This document shows positions 33,955 through 42,978 of a stretch of DNA of 64,000 nucleotides, piece by piece. The stretch is from an uncultured Eubacterium sp. GTDB lineage: Bacteria > Bacillota > Clostridia > Lachnospirales > Lachnospiraceae. Each line of letters starts with the position of its first letter. Position 1 is the first letter of the stretch. The notes below the pieces were generated by a model, which was not told the DNA's origin, made no database searches, and was given only the letters and a program-made list of their open reading frames with translations. The DNA is taken from positions 43,525 to 107,524 of the forward strand of contig CAPAOV010000009.1 of assembly GCA_948579355.1 (NCBI GenBank). Direction: 5' to 3'. The position numbers and the translations under genes were made by a program.

Positions 33955-34323
33955 TCACCGTTCCTGCTCCAGCATCCTCCGCAGTTCTTTCCTCTCCTCT
34001 TCCGATAGCTTATTCCGGCTGACCAACTGATTGAGCATCAAGCTCAGGCTTCCCTGATAGACGCGTTCCAGAAAACTTTCCGCTTCTTCTTCCGTCGTCT
34101 TTTCCCGATTGATAATGGCATAAAACTCCTTTGCCCTGCCCGTCTGGCGGTAACTGACGGCGCCCTTTTTTTCCAGACGTCGTAACATCGTAATAATCGT
34201 ATGTTTCTCCCATTTGGTATCTTTGGCAAAGAGTTCTGTCAAGTTTCTAATCGTAATATAAGGAGTATCCCACAACACATTCATCAATTTCCATTCCGCT
34301 TCTGATAGCTTTATCCTGTTCAA
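33955..34323 (-). CDS. BlaI/MecI-type repressor
   Basis: The TTG at 34323, behind GGGAGGCGGAC, gives 122 aa, the family's usual size. The N-terminal winged helix (LSEAEWKLMNVLWDTPYITI, then TIITMLRRLEKKGAV) and a C-terminal dimer helix region match BlaI/CopY repressors. It starts 1 bp after the stop of the M56 peptidase gene, which in BlaR1 systems triggers cleavage of the repressor. The likely operator is the palindrome at 35786-35811 in the promoter of this pair. Confidence 0.9.
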   Translation of the reverse strand: MNRIKLSEAEWKLMNVLWDTPYITIRNLTELFAKDTKWEKHTIITMLRRLEKKGAVSYRQTGRAKEFYAIINREKTTEEEAESFLERVYQGSLSLMLNQLVSRNKLSEEERKELRRMLEQER

Positions 34324-34324
34324 A

Positions 34325-35761
34325 TCAGTCCGCCTCCCTTTCTTCTTCATCCATCCAGTACACGATTCGCCAGTCATCTTCCGTCTCTGCCTTTCCCAAT
34401 AAAACGTAGTCGGTTTTCGGAAGATTCTTTTTAACAAAATCAGATTTACTATAGTCCCAGACCTCACAAGCGCGTATCAAAGCCACACGATACCAGACAA
34501 GCTCCGTATAAGAAACATCCCCATCCGGCGCCCATTCGTTTATATCAACTGCTGTTTCCGTTTCCTCCCTCTGTATAGAGCAAACTTTCTGTGCTCCCAC
34601 GCCATAATATTTCCATCGAAATATGTCATTGACCCAATGATAGGAAAGATAAGTATCCGGATACAATTGTACCATACCTCTCCGGTACTGCTGCGAGTCA
34701 TAGTAGAGATACTGCCGTATTGTCTCCTCTGCATTGAGACCGCTTATCTTTGCGCCGGAAGTAAAACAGGTGACAAACAATAATAGGCAGATAAGCGGAA
34801 TGCACGCCGCCGTGATAAACCTCTCTTTCTTCTCTCCCATCAGCAGTTTTATCCGCTGACAAAGTTCTTTTTTTCCGGCTGTCATAGTCGTTGCCAGATA
34901 AAAAATATCCTCTTTGCGGTTCTGTTCATCGACGACGGCAAGAAGCGCTTTCCCATAGTTTTGGCGTTCGCTCCTGCCGCCAAGTTTTCGCACAGCTCTC
35001 TCGTCGCAGGCAATTTCGTTGTCCCGCTTTGATTGGATAGCAGCTATCCAAATAAGAGGGTGAAACCAAAAGCAGGCGAGGACCATATTGCGCACAAACG
35101 CCCAGAATAAATCATGGTATTGAATGTGGCATGCCTCATGCGCTATGACGTATTTCCTCTTTTCCTCATCTGCGGCAATTTCCTCCGTCAGATAGATTGC
35201 CCGCTCGCGGCGAATCCGCAGTACAAATGGAGAAAATATGCGAGGCGCCTGATATACCGGATATTCTTCATCGGGGAGATGTACCCGTGTCCTTGTCTTG
35301 TATATTTTCCTGCGAAACCTCTCATTAAGAAAAATGAAAACAGCCACAAAGACAAGACAGCCGCTCAGCCATACTATCCGCACCCACAGTGGCAGCGAAA
35401 TGGCTTCAATATCAAAAACGACCGGCTCTATCCTGCCCTCTTCTCCCTCACTCTGCTCCGTCATGAATGTTCGGACAACACGGTTCGTCATCCGATTTGC
35501 ACTCCATCTCCCCTCCGGCGCGCTATTTTCACCACCAAAGGAAAATATGGCGCACAGCAGAAGCCGCAAAACAATCAATATCCATAAACCGTGGATAACG
35601 GAAGCGCGAATCCGGCCGCGGAAGCAAAAGCGCACCAAAAGTAAAAGGGCGGTAAGCGCCGTCATTGAGATAAGAAATTCGAACGTCATTCCAATTATAA
35701 TAATATTGTAAAACCAAAATATCATTGTAATCGCGCATATACATGCAATCGCTGATAGCAT
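34325..35761 (-). CDS. BlaR1-like M56 membrane metallopeptidase
   Basis: ATG 35761 follows GGAGGAGTGCT and gives 478 aa. About four membrane segments surround an M56 peptidase domain with the zinc motif HEACH (208-212) and the later glutamate region DNEIACDERAV. The C-terminal outside part (about 365-478) is small and has no penicillin-binding fold, unlike true BlaR1, so the signal is probably not a beta-lactam. It is paired with the BlaI-type gene downstream. No beta-lactamase gene is nearby. It likely senses an envelope signal and inactivates the repressor. Confidence 0.86.
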   Translation of the reverse strand: MLSAIACICAITMIFWFYNIIIIGMTFEFLISMTALTALLLLVRFCFRGRIRASVIHGLWILIVLRLLLCAIFSFGGENSAPEGRWSANRMTNRVVRTFMTEQSEGEEGRIEPVVFDIEAISLPLWVRIVWLSGCLVFVAVFIFLNERFRRKIYKTRTRVHLPDEEYPVYQAPRIFSPFVLRIRRERAIYLTEEIAADEEKRKYVIAHEACHIQYHDLFWAFVRNMVLACFWFHPLIWIAAIQSKRDNEIACDERAVRKLGGRSERQNYGKALLAVVDEQNRKEDIFYLATTMTAGKKELCQRIKLLMGEKKERFITAACIPLICLLLFVTCFTSGAKISGLNAEETIRQYLYYDSQQYRRGMVQLYPDTYLSYHWVNDIFRWKYYGVGAQKVCSIQREETETAVDINEWAPDGDVSYTELVWYRVALIRACEVWDYSKSDFVKKNLPKTDYVLLGKAETEDDWRIVYWMDEEEREAD

Positions 35762-35785
35762 AGCACTCCTCCTATTTGCAAAACC

Positions 35786-35811
35786 ATTTGGTAGACATTT
35801 GTTTACCAAAT
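35786..35811. promoter_or_regulatory. BlaI-type operator palindrome
   Basis: ATTTGGTA and TACCAAAT form perfect 8-bp arms around a 10-nt centre. It sits directly downstream of the -10 of the minus-strand promoter, where a repressor would block initiation. Confidence 0.7.
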
Positions 35812-35840
35812 AATCTAGCACAGAAGCAGCCTCCTGTCAA
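35812..35840 (-). promoter_or_regulatory. Promoter of the BlaR1/BlaI-like pair
   Basis: On the minus strand TTGACA (35835-35840), a 17-nt spacer and TAGATT (35812-35817), followed at once by the operator palindrome. Confidence 0.7.
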
Positions 35841-35917
35841 GCACATAAAATACATTTTCTGCGTATACTATAAGCAGAATGTCAGCATCAAAATACGTTT
35901 TCGGAATGGAGGATATT

Positions 35918-36430
35918 ATGCATTCATCAAAAAGGGTAATGATACTCGCCGCTATTGTCGTCTCCGTTTTCGGTACATTGGCACACTTCGTCTATGATTG
36001 GTCCGGGCAAAATAGTTTTATCGGACTGTTTACTCCCGTCAATGAATCGACATGGGAGCACATGAAACTTCTGTTCTTTCCCATGCTCATAATCGGGACT
36101 GCTGTCTGGCTGTATTTACGGAAAGACTTCCCATGTATCGGTTTTTCCTTACTCGCCGGACTGCTTGCCGGCACTGCGCTCATACCGATTCTCTTTTATA
36201 CTTATCAGGGGATTCTTGGATTCACAATTACGGCAGTTGATATCGCTATTTTTTATATCAGCGTTATAGCAGCCTTTTTCATCGCTTACAAAAACGCTTG
36301 TCAATGTCCGTCAAAGAACAAAAAGATGCTTCTAATCTTGCTTACAGTTTTGACCGCTCTTGCATTTTTTTGGTTTACCTACCATCCGCCGGCTCTCGGT
36401 ATCTTTGCAAATCCTGAGCTCACGAAATAA
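35918..36430 (+). CDS. DUF6512-type membrane protein
   Basis: ATG 35918 follows GGAGG and gives 170 aa. Five membrane segments are visible, with the conserved family stretch FTPVNESTWEHMKLLFFP in the first outside loop. I recall this pattern as DUF6512 of Clostridia. It is divergent from the BlaR1-like gene and shares its upstream region, so it may be under the same operator. The function is unknown. Its 3' end overlaps the next, convergent gene by 11 bp. Confidence 0.7.
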   Translation: MHSSKRVMILAAIVVSVFGTLAHFVYDWSGQNSFIGLFTPVNESTWEHMKLLFFPMLIIGTAVWLYLRKDFPCIGFSLLAGLLAGTALIPILFYTYQGILGFTITAVDIAIFYISVIAAFFIAYKNACQCPSKNKKMLLILLTVLTALAFFWFTYHPPALGIFANPELTK

Positions 36431-36923
36431 ATTGGACTATTTTTTCACGGTAACTTTCTATCAGCCGTTCCAATGACCATGCCGCATTTGCCGGACTGGT
36501 CGAGGGCAGAATGTCCGCTGTGATTCCGGTCGTCGGCTCCACATATTTATGGTACAACCGGCCCGCTGTCTTTCCATTTGTAAAAATAGCGTTTATCTGT
36601 GACTGTTGCAGTAAATCCGTAAAATCGTTGGCAATGACATTTCGTATACTGCTATCACTGGACCCCTTTATTTCACAAACAGCAATAACATCCCATAAAG
36701 CTATTCCATGTGTAAGGAGCATTTTCTTTTTTTCTTCAATGGAAACCGGCTCCGGACAGGATAAAACGGCAGACAATACTTTCCAGAAACGATTTCTCGG
36801 ATGTCCGTAAAAAAACCCCTCCTCTCTTGATTTCACAGAGGGAAAACTGCCAAGAATCAAGATACGGGACTGCTTATCCCATACCGGTGAAAACTCGTGG
36901 CTGTGTAGTTGGTATTCCGACAT
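36420..36923 (-). CDS. DNA-deoxyinosine glycosylase (uracil-DNA glycosylase superfamily)
   Basis: A 167 aa protein of the UDG superfamily, closest to the group annotated as DNA-deoxyinosine glycosylase. Motifs: ILILGSFPSVKSREEGFFYG (active-site loop), HPRNRFWKVL, then ALWDVIAVCEIKGSSDSSI and the closing LPSTSPANA minor-groove loop. It removes deaminated purines from DNA. Length is normal for the family. Confidence 0.85.
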   Translation of the reverse strand: MSEYQLHSHEFSPVWDKQSRILILGSFPSVKSREEGFFYGHPRNRFWKVLSAVLSCPEPVSIEEKKKMLLTHGIALWDVIAVCEIKGSSDSSIRNVIANDFTDLLQQSQINAIFTNGKTAGRLYHKYVEPTTGITADILPSTSPANAAWSLERLIESYREKIVQFIS

Positions 36924-36950
36924 ATCTAATAACCTCCGCTTTCTGTATAA

Positions 36951-36997
36951 ACATTAAAAACGACGCATTTTCACGCATCGTTTTTAATGTTTTATTA
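36951..36997 (-). terminator. Terminator downstream of GH43
   Basis: A 13-bp stem ACATTAAAAACGA / TCGTTTTTAATGT with a small inner hairpin. It lies 60 bp past the end of the GH43 gene on the minus strand and before the glycosylase gene. Confidence 0.7.
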
Positions 36998-37057
36998 AAT
37001 AAGGATTAATGAATGAGAACGTTACTTAATACTCTCTTAATCTTTATTAAACGATAT

Positions 37058-38995
37058 TTATTTTACCTTAACTTTCTTCACCGCACTATATTTTCCATAT
37101 ACAGTCTTACCCGTCTTATCTTTCTTATAAGCCCTGACTTTAACAAAATATTTCTTTCCTTTTTTCAATTTCTTGGAAACGCATTTTGTTTTCTTTGTGC
37201 TTATTTTCTTAACGCCTTTCTTAAACTTCTTATCCGTAGCATAAATTACTTTATACCCGGCAGCGCCTTTTACTTTCTTCCATGAAATTTTAGCTTTCTT
37301 TGTTTTCTTTACAACTTTAACGGAAACACCTTTCACTTTGGCAACTACTACTTTCTCGTCCTGCTCTACCTTTGGTGATGGTGATGGACTCACTGACGGT
37401 GTATTAACGTTTTGGTTCGTATCCTGTGTCGGAACTGGCGTTGGAGTAGCCGTCGGCGTCGGTGTAGGTGTTGGCACCTTTGTCGGTTTTGGCGTCGGCG
37501 TCGGTGTTGGCACTGGTGTCGGTGACGGCGTCGGTTTTGGCGTCGGGTCAGGAATATCTCCGGCATCCTCCGGCGCTATAAAACGCCAGTGGTCAAATTT
37601 CGCCAGACTGACTTTATCTTCGCCCTTAAATACCATAAACAAATCATGGACTCCCGTTGCATTCGTAATATCAGCGCTGAAAATTTTAAATAAATAATCG
37701 CCGCCGGTATTCTCAATGTTCATCGTTCCGATGAGCGGCCCGTCACTGGCATCTAAGTGCAGCTCCATTTTCGCCTCTTTCACACTGGCAATTGCTGCTC
37801 TAAAGGATGCTGCTCCTTTTTCTCCAAAATCAACATTTTTCACTTTAATAGAGCTTCCGTTTTTAATATCACACAGATTCAGTCCCTCCGGCTTGCTGCC
37901 CTCGACTTCAATATTGGTTCCCCATGCATAGGTCTCCGCCTCTGTCCATACATACGGATTGAGGACATCAATTGCGTTCGGACCCTCCTGAGTCATATTA
38001 ATGGTTGGAATTGTGCCATCTTCATTGTATTCAAATTCCTCTACCGCAACTGAACGGTGATAACTCGAGCCGCCTTTCAAAGCCTGATTGTGATAGAACA
38101 GGTAGGTATGCCCTTTAAAATCTACAATACCCGGATGGTTGGTGTAGCAATTATTACCTGACGGAATTCCCTGTGTCGGCATAAAGATTCCTCTGTATTC
38201 CCACGGGCCGGTCGGGGAAGTACTGGTTGAATATGCCAGATGTTCCGAACCACCGCTCGGCAAGAATCCTGCATATACCATATAGTACAGATTGTTGCGC
38301 TTGTAGAACCATGGCGCCTCGGCATATGACGACGTACGGGTCTTATCGGTAGTTACTTTTGGCCCAAATGTGTCTTCATTCATTTCTACATCTACAATAC
38401 CCTTTTTACCAATCGACGTATCATAAGAAAGCATATCTTCGTTCAGTTTTACATAACGGATTTTCGGATTTCCGAAATACAGGTACGCCTGTCCATCGTC
38501 ATCAATAAATACCGTCGGGTCAATGTTGTTCCATTCTCCATCATCAACTAAAGGCTTGCCCAAAGCATCAGTGAACGGACCGGTCGGGCTGTCGCTTACC
38601 GCAACGCCGATTACCATTCCACCATTCTTCTTATGTATCGGTGCATACATATAAAATTTACCGTTTCTCTCGATACACTGCGGCGCCCATGCACGGTCCT
38701 GCGCCCACTTAAATGTCTTTAAAGACAAAACGGTTCCATGGTCTGTGAAATTCACCATGTCTTTCGTGGAATAACATTTCCAGTCATTCATTGTGTAAAA
38801 ACCGCCAACCAATTTGTCCTCGTCATGTCCTGTGTACAGATACAATGTATCTCCGGATACCATCGGAGCCGGGTCCGCTGTATAAATATTTTGTACAATC
38901 GGATTATCCGCCTTGGATGGCACTACGGCAAAAAATGCAGCACAGCACAATACGAAGAAGCTTGCCAGTATTTTTGCTAATGTTCTTTTCTTCAT
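37058..38995 (-). CDS. Secreted GH43 enzyme with CBM6, Thr/Pro linker and lysine-rich FnIII-like module
   Basis: ATG 38995 gives 645 aa. After a signal peptide (1-28) comes a five-blade GH43 domain with the three acids in place: Asp41 (YTADPAP), Asp159 (NNIDPTVFIDDDG) and Glu226 (SYAEAPWF). A CBM6-type jelly-roll module (about 368-490, AETYAWGTNIEVEG) follows, then a Thr/Pro-rich linker to about 560 and a lysine-rich fibronectin-III-like end (KISWKKVKGAAGYKVIY). GH43 enzymes release arabinose or xylose from plant cell-wall polymers; with GH127 nearby, an arabinoxylan or arabinan role is likely. It is secreted, but the anchor is unclear. Confidence 0.92.
   Translation of the reverse strand: MKKRTLAKILASFFVLCCAAFFAVVPSKADNPIVQNIYTADPAPMVSGDTLYLYTGHDEDKLVGGFYTMNDWKCYSTKDMVNFTDHGTVLSLKTFKWAQDRAWAPQCIERNGKFYMYAPIHKKNGGMVIGVAVSDSPTGPFTDALGKPLVDDGEWNNIDPTVFIDDDGQAYLYFGNPKIRYVKLNEDMLSYDTSIGKKGIVDVEMNEDTFGPKVTTDKTRTSSYAEAPWFYKRNNLYYMVYAGFLPSGGSEHLAYSTSTSPTGPWEYRGIFMPTQGIPSGNNCYTNHPGIVDFKGHTYLFYHNQALKGGSSYHRSVAVEEFEYNEDGTIPTINMTQEGPNAIDVLNPYVWTEAETYAWGTNIEVEGSKPEGLNLCDIKNGSSIKVKNVDFGEKGAASFRAAIASVKEAKMELHLDASDGPLIGTMNIENTGGDYLFKIFSADITNATGVHDLFMVFKGEDKVSLAKFDHWRFIAPEDAGDIPDPTPKPTPSPTPVPTPTPTPKPTKVPTPTPTPTATPTPVPTQDTNQNVNTPSVSPSPSPKVEQDEKVVVAKVKGVSVKVVKKTKKAKISWKKVKGAAGYKVIYATDKKFKKGVKKISTKKTKCVSKKLKKGKKYFVKVRAYKKDKTGKTVYGKYSAVKKVKVK
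37430..37556. repeat. DNA tandem repeat encoding the Thr/Pro linker of GH43
   Basis: Imperfect 6-12 bp units based on GGCGTCGGTGTT on the plus strand, coding PT repeats on the minus strand. Such tracts can vary in length between strains. Confidence 0.65.
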
Positions 38996-39190
38996 CTCTT
39001 CCTCATTCCTCCATTTCCTTATAATCATAACCATGAGCAAAACTCCACATATTCAATATTTATGCAAGTTTGCGAGGCATGGCAACCTCTTTTATTACTC
39101 GCAGAACCTTTGGTTCTGTATTTATAGCAACAACCGGCCTCTCATAGTATAATTAAAGTACCAATTCAAACACACCATAAAGGAGGCTGA

Positions 39191-39238
39191 TTGCTATCTA
39201 TCATCAGAAAATTCAAGAAATTATCTATCGTATTTTAA
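39191..39238 (+). CDS. Possible short cationic peptide (15 aa)
   Basis: A TTG codon four bases after AAGGAGG opens a frame reading MLSIIRKFKKLSIVF, then stop. A TATAAT -10-like box lies at 39148-39153, with a poor -35. The peptide is basic and amphipathic. The 3' end overlaps the end of the broken GH43 gene on the other strand. This may be a real tiny gene or a chance ribosome site before debris. Confidence 0.25.
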   Translation: MLSIIRKFKKLSIVF

Positions 39239-39895
39239 TCTTTATTTTCGCTGTTTTTTTACTTCCATCCAACGCTCTTACTCTGACATAAATTGTCTTC
39301 TTCCTCCCTTTCTTCTTTGTTTTCAAAACTCCTTTTTTCGTAAGAGATGCGTATTTTTTATACTTTTTCTTCGTAAATTCATATTTGAACGCCGCGGAAT
39401 CCTTGCGGTTTTTTGTGATTTTTAAATATTTACCCAACTTCAGTTTTTTGCCTGCTTTTACTTTTTTGGAAGAAGGACTAAACTTAAGCTTTTTGATAAC
39501 TGGAGACATCTTCGGCTCAATCTTCCTATATGGCTTATCTGTTGACTCTGTCTTTTCTGTTGGCAGTTGAGTCGGCTTATCTGACGGGCTTCCTGTCGGA
39601 ATCTGTGTTGGAATATCCGTCGGTGTGGTCGTTGGCGTAGCTGTTGGCACTGGTGTGGCCGTTGGTATCGGTGTTGGTGTTTCTATTACTTTATCTGTTA
39701 TTATAACCATCATAGTTACCGTTCTATTTTCCGGAAGCACTTCTGCTTCCTCTTCCATATCCAGTATAGGTTCACCATCCACTCCAAACTGAACTACCCG
39801 CAAAAAAGCATCCCTTTTAAAAGCTGTGCCGTCTCCCGGTCTGGCATGAAACACATTGATTAAGTTGCCATCTTCATCTGTAACATAGGAGTTGT
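39225..39895 (-). pseudogene. 3' part of frameshifted GH43 gene: blade end, linker and lysine-rich module
   Basis: This frame continues the GH43 sequence cut off in the upstream gene. In-frame coding reads SYVTDEDGNLIN, then FHARPGDGTAFKRDAFLRVV, the normal last strand of GH43 domains of this type. A Thr/Pro linker (about 120-160 codons from the end) and a lysine-rich Ig-like domain follow. It has no start codon of its own at the right place. A 2-bp change in a CA dinucleotide run at 39893-39899 would rejoin it to 39860-41437. As it stands it is probably untranslated. Confidence 0.75.
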
Positions 39896-41437
39896 GTGTC
39901 CCGGACCATGATATTTGTTTTCACCCCGTGATGTAAAACCTGTCAGCAAAGGATAATTCGTCTTTTTCCAAGCATCTGCATCCAGAAAGTCCACATTGTC
40001 TGATAAATCTATCTGTGTCATTCCCACGCAATAAGTCTCATCCGTTGCCCCTCCGGAATATGTTAAATACAATTTATCTTTTGCCATAATTACATTGGGA
40101 CCTTCTGTTACAAACTCATGATTGCGTTCCCATCCATATTCACAAGGTACAATTTTCACAGCCTTACTAATTAATTTCCCCGGATTCTCTGCTGTTGTTT
40201 CACCAATCCACAAATCCGCCGTTCCACCGTTTTTAGAGAAATTTCTTTGGGACCATATGACATAATGACGGTTGTTATAAGAGAAATGTGTCATATCCAA
40301 CGTAATTCCTCCATAGGAACGGCTCAAATTTTTGCCAGTATTGTCAAGATATCTCTTCGGTGCCTCCCAATCTGCATATACCGTAGGATTTCCCCCGGTC
40401 TTTAATTTCATGATTGCACATTGTACATCCCATCCGGTACCTACATTAGTGGCAAAAAACATATACAACTCATTGTTAATCACATGTAGTTCAGGAGCCC
40501 AATGATTGCTCTTAGATACAATATTTCCTTCTTTTCCTTTCGCTTCATCATATATAAGAGATTTCTTTGCTGTTTTCAATCCGGTAACCGTATCTGCCTC
40601 GCGGATGTAAAAATTCAAATTTCCAGATTCATTGGTGGCAATAAAATAATATTTACCATTAAAGAATACAATATTAGGGTCAGCATTTCCAGCTATAAAA
40701 GGATAGTTATCGCTTTTTGAGATTTTATCTCCCAATGTATTAACTGTACCAGTCACCTTGTATGTCCCTAGCTTGTTAAAATCAACGTTTGCCAAATCAT
40801 CCTTATTCCATATTACACTTTTCTCTGTTTGGGAACCATCGGAATAATTTGCCTTAACCCGAACTCCAGACAAATCCCTTGGTCTTCCACAAGTAACTTC
40901 TACCTGTGCTTCTTCTACTGATGTATTCACAATAGGCTTTAATTTATTAAGGAGCCTCTCTGACTCTTCCAAAGTCACTGCAATCACATTGCTTTCAATG
41001 GCATAGGGAATATCAGATAAAACACTTTCCTGACTGGTTCGCTCCTGCTGCTTCTTTTCTCCCACAGAAGAAAAGTCCAACGTTTCATTTATATAATCTT
41101 CTCCGGTTTCCTTGCTGGTCCAACGGATATAGTAACAATCCGATTCTTTGTCGTAGATACATTCCGGCTTCTTTACTGTATCCGTGCTGCTTACTGTTAT
41201 CATACCCATTTCTTTGTAAGAAAGTAAGTCTTTTGATGTAAAGAATATTAGCTTTCCCCTATCTACATCTGCTATTTCTTCTTCGCCATCCTTTTCTTCA
41301 TTTGTACGCACGGCAAGAACACCAAAGCTTCCATCTTTCATGCGAAATATATAAGGCTGCTTTATTCCTTTCGTCTGCGTTCCCTTATTTTTTGCAAAGA
41401 GGACACCTGTATTATAATTCAATGCTTCATTTCTCAT
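39860..41437 (-). CDS. GH43 family arabinosidase-like protein, truncated by frameshift
   Basis: A 525 aa product. ATG 41437 follows GGAGGCAG. Residues 1-160 form an unusual N-terminal region (YNTGVLFAKN) that looks like a partial beta-propeller; about 165-245 is an Ig-like group-4 domain (VTCGRPRDLSGVRVKANYSD); from 248 it is a GH43 catalytic domain (YPFIAGNADPNIVFFNGKYY, HWAPELHVINNELYMFFA). The frame ends in HGPGHTTP..., where relatives continue HGPGHNSYV. No signal peptide is seen although the lost 3' part carries a secreted-type linker and module. A divergent AraC regulator lies upstream. It is probably inactive as sequenced. Confidence 0.8.
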   Translation of the reverse strand: MRNEALNYNTGVLFAKNKGTQTKGIKQPYIFRMKDGSFGVLAVRTNEEKDGEEEIADVDRGKLIFFTSKDLLSYKEMGMITVSSTDTVKKPECIYDKESDCYYIRWTSKETGEDYINETLDFSSVGEKKQQERTSQESVLSDIPYAIESNVIAVTLEESERLLNKLKPIVNTSVEEAQVEVTCGRPRDLSGVRVKANYSDGSQTEKSVIWNKDDLANVDFNKLGTYKVTGTVNTLGDKISKSDNYPFIAGNADPNIVFFNGKYYFIATNESGNLNFYIREADTVTGLKTAKKSLIYDEAKGKEGNIVSKSNHWAPELHVINNELYMFFATNVGTGWDVQCAIMKLKTGGNPTVYADWEAPKRYLDNTGKNLSRSYGGITLDMTHFSYNNRHYVIWSQRNFSKNGGTADLWIGETTAENPGKLISKAVKIVPCEYGWERNHEFVTEGPNVIMAKDKLYLTYSGGATDETYCVGMTQIDLSDNVDFLDADAWKKTNYPLLTGFTSRGENKYHGPGHTTPMLQMKMAT

Positions 41438-41681
41438 CTGCCTCCTTTGAGGAAATCATTTGGCTGCACCAGATACATTACAATTCCCGCTTCAAAAACA
41501 CGGAACAGGAACGGAAATCAATTAGAATAATTGTAATTATCATTGTATCAAAAATAAAATGTTTTTCCATGATAAATTATGTTCTTTTTATGATATATTC
41601 GGATATTTTTTTCTTTTTTCTTGTCTTATACCAAAAACAGGTGTATTCTATATTTACCTATTGCGACATATGGAAAAAAAT

Positions 41682-41690
41682 GGGGGGGGG
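41682..41690 (+). repeat. Run of nine G in the leader of the AraC gene
   Basis: A7-T-G9 stands 20 bp before the start codon. Long G runs slip readily in replication and could alter leader length. Confidence 0.6.
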
Positions 41691-41710
41691 CGTAGAAAGG
41701 AGAACTTGCT

Positions 41711-42484
41711 ATGATTGACATTTTATATGTACAAAATAATATGACTCATCCTGCCGGTTTCCAATATATTATTGATAAAACCAATGATTGGTGGCTGCTG
41801 ACCATGAGCCAGTCCCCGGCTTATTATATTGTTGATGGAAAGAGAATCGTTATGCCTGCCCATACGATAGTTCTATACCCGCCCTTTTCTTCGATTGAAT
41901 ACGGCTCTGTCGAAGGGGAAATTTTCAGCGACGACTGGATACGGTTTTACACGGACGAACCGTTTATCTGCAACGGAACCATTCCTTTTGCTACGCCTTT
42001 TAAGGCAATGGAGCACTTTTTTATCAGTGAATTAATCCATTTGCTGGCAGTCGAGAATTTCTTTCAACATCAGTTTCGGGAATTTACCATCCAGTCACTC
42101 TTCCAGATTTTGTTTTCAAAACTGCGGGAATCCCTGTCAAATAAATCCAAAGACTTTCGGGAACTGGCGTTACAGCAGCTTCACATGAATATTAAAAACA
42201 ACCCAGCCTCCCCGTGGTATGTCCCGGATATGGCAAAGCAGTTGTACATCTCTCCCAGACATTTACAAAAACTGTATCAGAAACGCTATGGTATTTCCTG
42301 CATGGAAGATGTAATAAAAAACCGCTTAATTCTTGCCAGAGAAAAACTTGCTTCTACTCACTTACCGATTTATAAAATTGCAGAAATGTGCGGATACTCT
42401 AACACCGAGCACTTCAGCCGCCAGTTCAAAAAACAGTTTGGCATGTCGCCGAATGCGTTTCGGAAGTCACGGGGAGAGAACTGA
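41711..42484 (+). CDS. AraC-family regulator beside GH43
   Basis: A 257 aa regulator. The N-terminal half is a cupin-like sensor domain (ILYPPFSSIEYGSV). The C-terminal 100 residues have two helix-turn-helix units (VPDMAKQLYISPRHLQKLYQ and IYKIAEMCGYSNTEHFSRQF), ending in GMSPNAFRKS. AAAGGAG precedes the ATG. It is divergent from the frameshifted GH43 gene, the common layout for a sugar-sensing activator and its target. A G9 tract lies in the leader. Confidence 0.9.
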   Translation: MIDILYVQNNMTHPAGFQYIIDKTNDWWLLTMSQSPAYYIVDGKRIVMPAHTIVLYPPFSSIEYGSVEGEIFSDDWIRFYTDEPFICNGTIPFATPFKAMEHFFISELIHLLAVENFFQHQFREFTIQSLFQILFSKLRESLSNKSKDFRELALQQLHMNIKNNPASPWYVPDMAKQLYISPRHLQKLYQKRYGISCMEDVIKNRLILAREKLASTHLPIYKIAEMCGYSNTEHFSRQFKKQFGMSPNAFRKSRGEN

Positions 42485-42546
42485 TTTAGTATAATATCCA
42501 ACTCCTTTCACATACTATGAAAAACAACATGGAAGGAAGTTAAACT

Positions 42547-42978
42547 ATGTCAGATGATACAATCAAACTTTTACGGGAGTGCAACGCCGGCATTAAGATG
42601 GGCATTTCCTCTCTGGATGACGTTATGGAACAGGTACAGAACGAAAGTCTGAAAAAGATTTTACAGGACAGCCGTGAAATCCATACGAGACTAAAACAAG
42701 AGACAAAACAATATTTGGAAAAATATAATGAAGAGGGAAAAGAACCTGCTGCCATAGCGAAAGCAATGTCAAAAATAAAGACGGAATTGAAAACTTTAGG
42801 CGAAGATAACGATTGTAATATTGCAGACCTTATCACCGACGGTTGCAACATGGGCATAAAATCCCTTTACCGCTATCTGAATCAATATCCGGCAGCCGAG
42901 GACGAAATCAAAAACCTTGCCCGCCGTACGATTGAGACCGAAGAAGCGCTGCGGGCAGAGTTAAGGACTTATTTATGA
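42547..42978 (+). CDS. Uncharacterised helical, ferritin-like protein (DUF2383-like)
   Basis: A 143 aa all-helical protein with no signal peptide. Conserved-looking stretches are LLRECNAGIKMGISSLDDVM, SREIHTRLKQE and NIADLITDGCNMGIKSLYRY. The helix lengths and polar positions suggest a four-helix bundle like the DUF2383 or ferritin-like group, but no clear di-iron ligand set is visible. GGAAG precedes the ATG. Such proteins are common and uncharacterised in Lachnospiraceae. A terminator overlaps its stop codon. Confidence 0.65.
   Translation: MSDDTIKLLRECNAGIKMGISSLDDVMEQVQNESLKKILQDSREIHTRLKQETKQYLEKYNEEGKEPAAIAKAMSKIKTELKTLGEDNDCNIADLITDGCNMGIKSLYRYLNQYPAAEDEIKNLARRTIETEEALRAELRTYL

Noticed and set aside
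37338..37697. Plus-strand frame rich in Gly and Val opposite the GH43 linker
   Set aside because: It is the complement of the Thr/Pro repeat tract; composition explains it and there is no ribosome site.
41453..41681. A small gene in the AT-rich gap between GH43 and AraC
   Set aside because: No frame has a ribosome site or likely composition; only promoter-like AT runs are seen.
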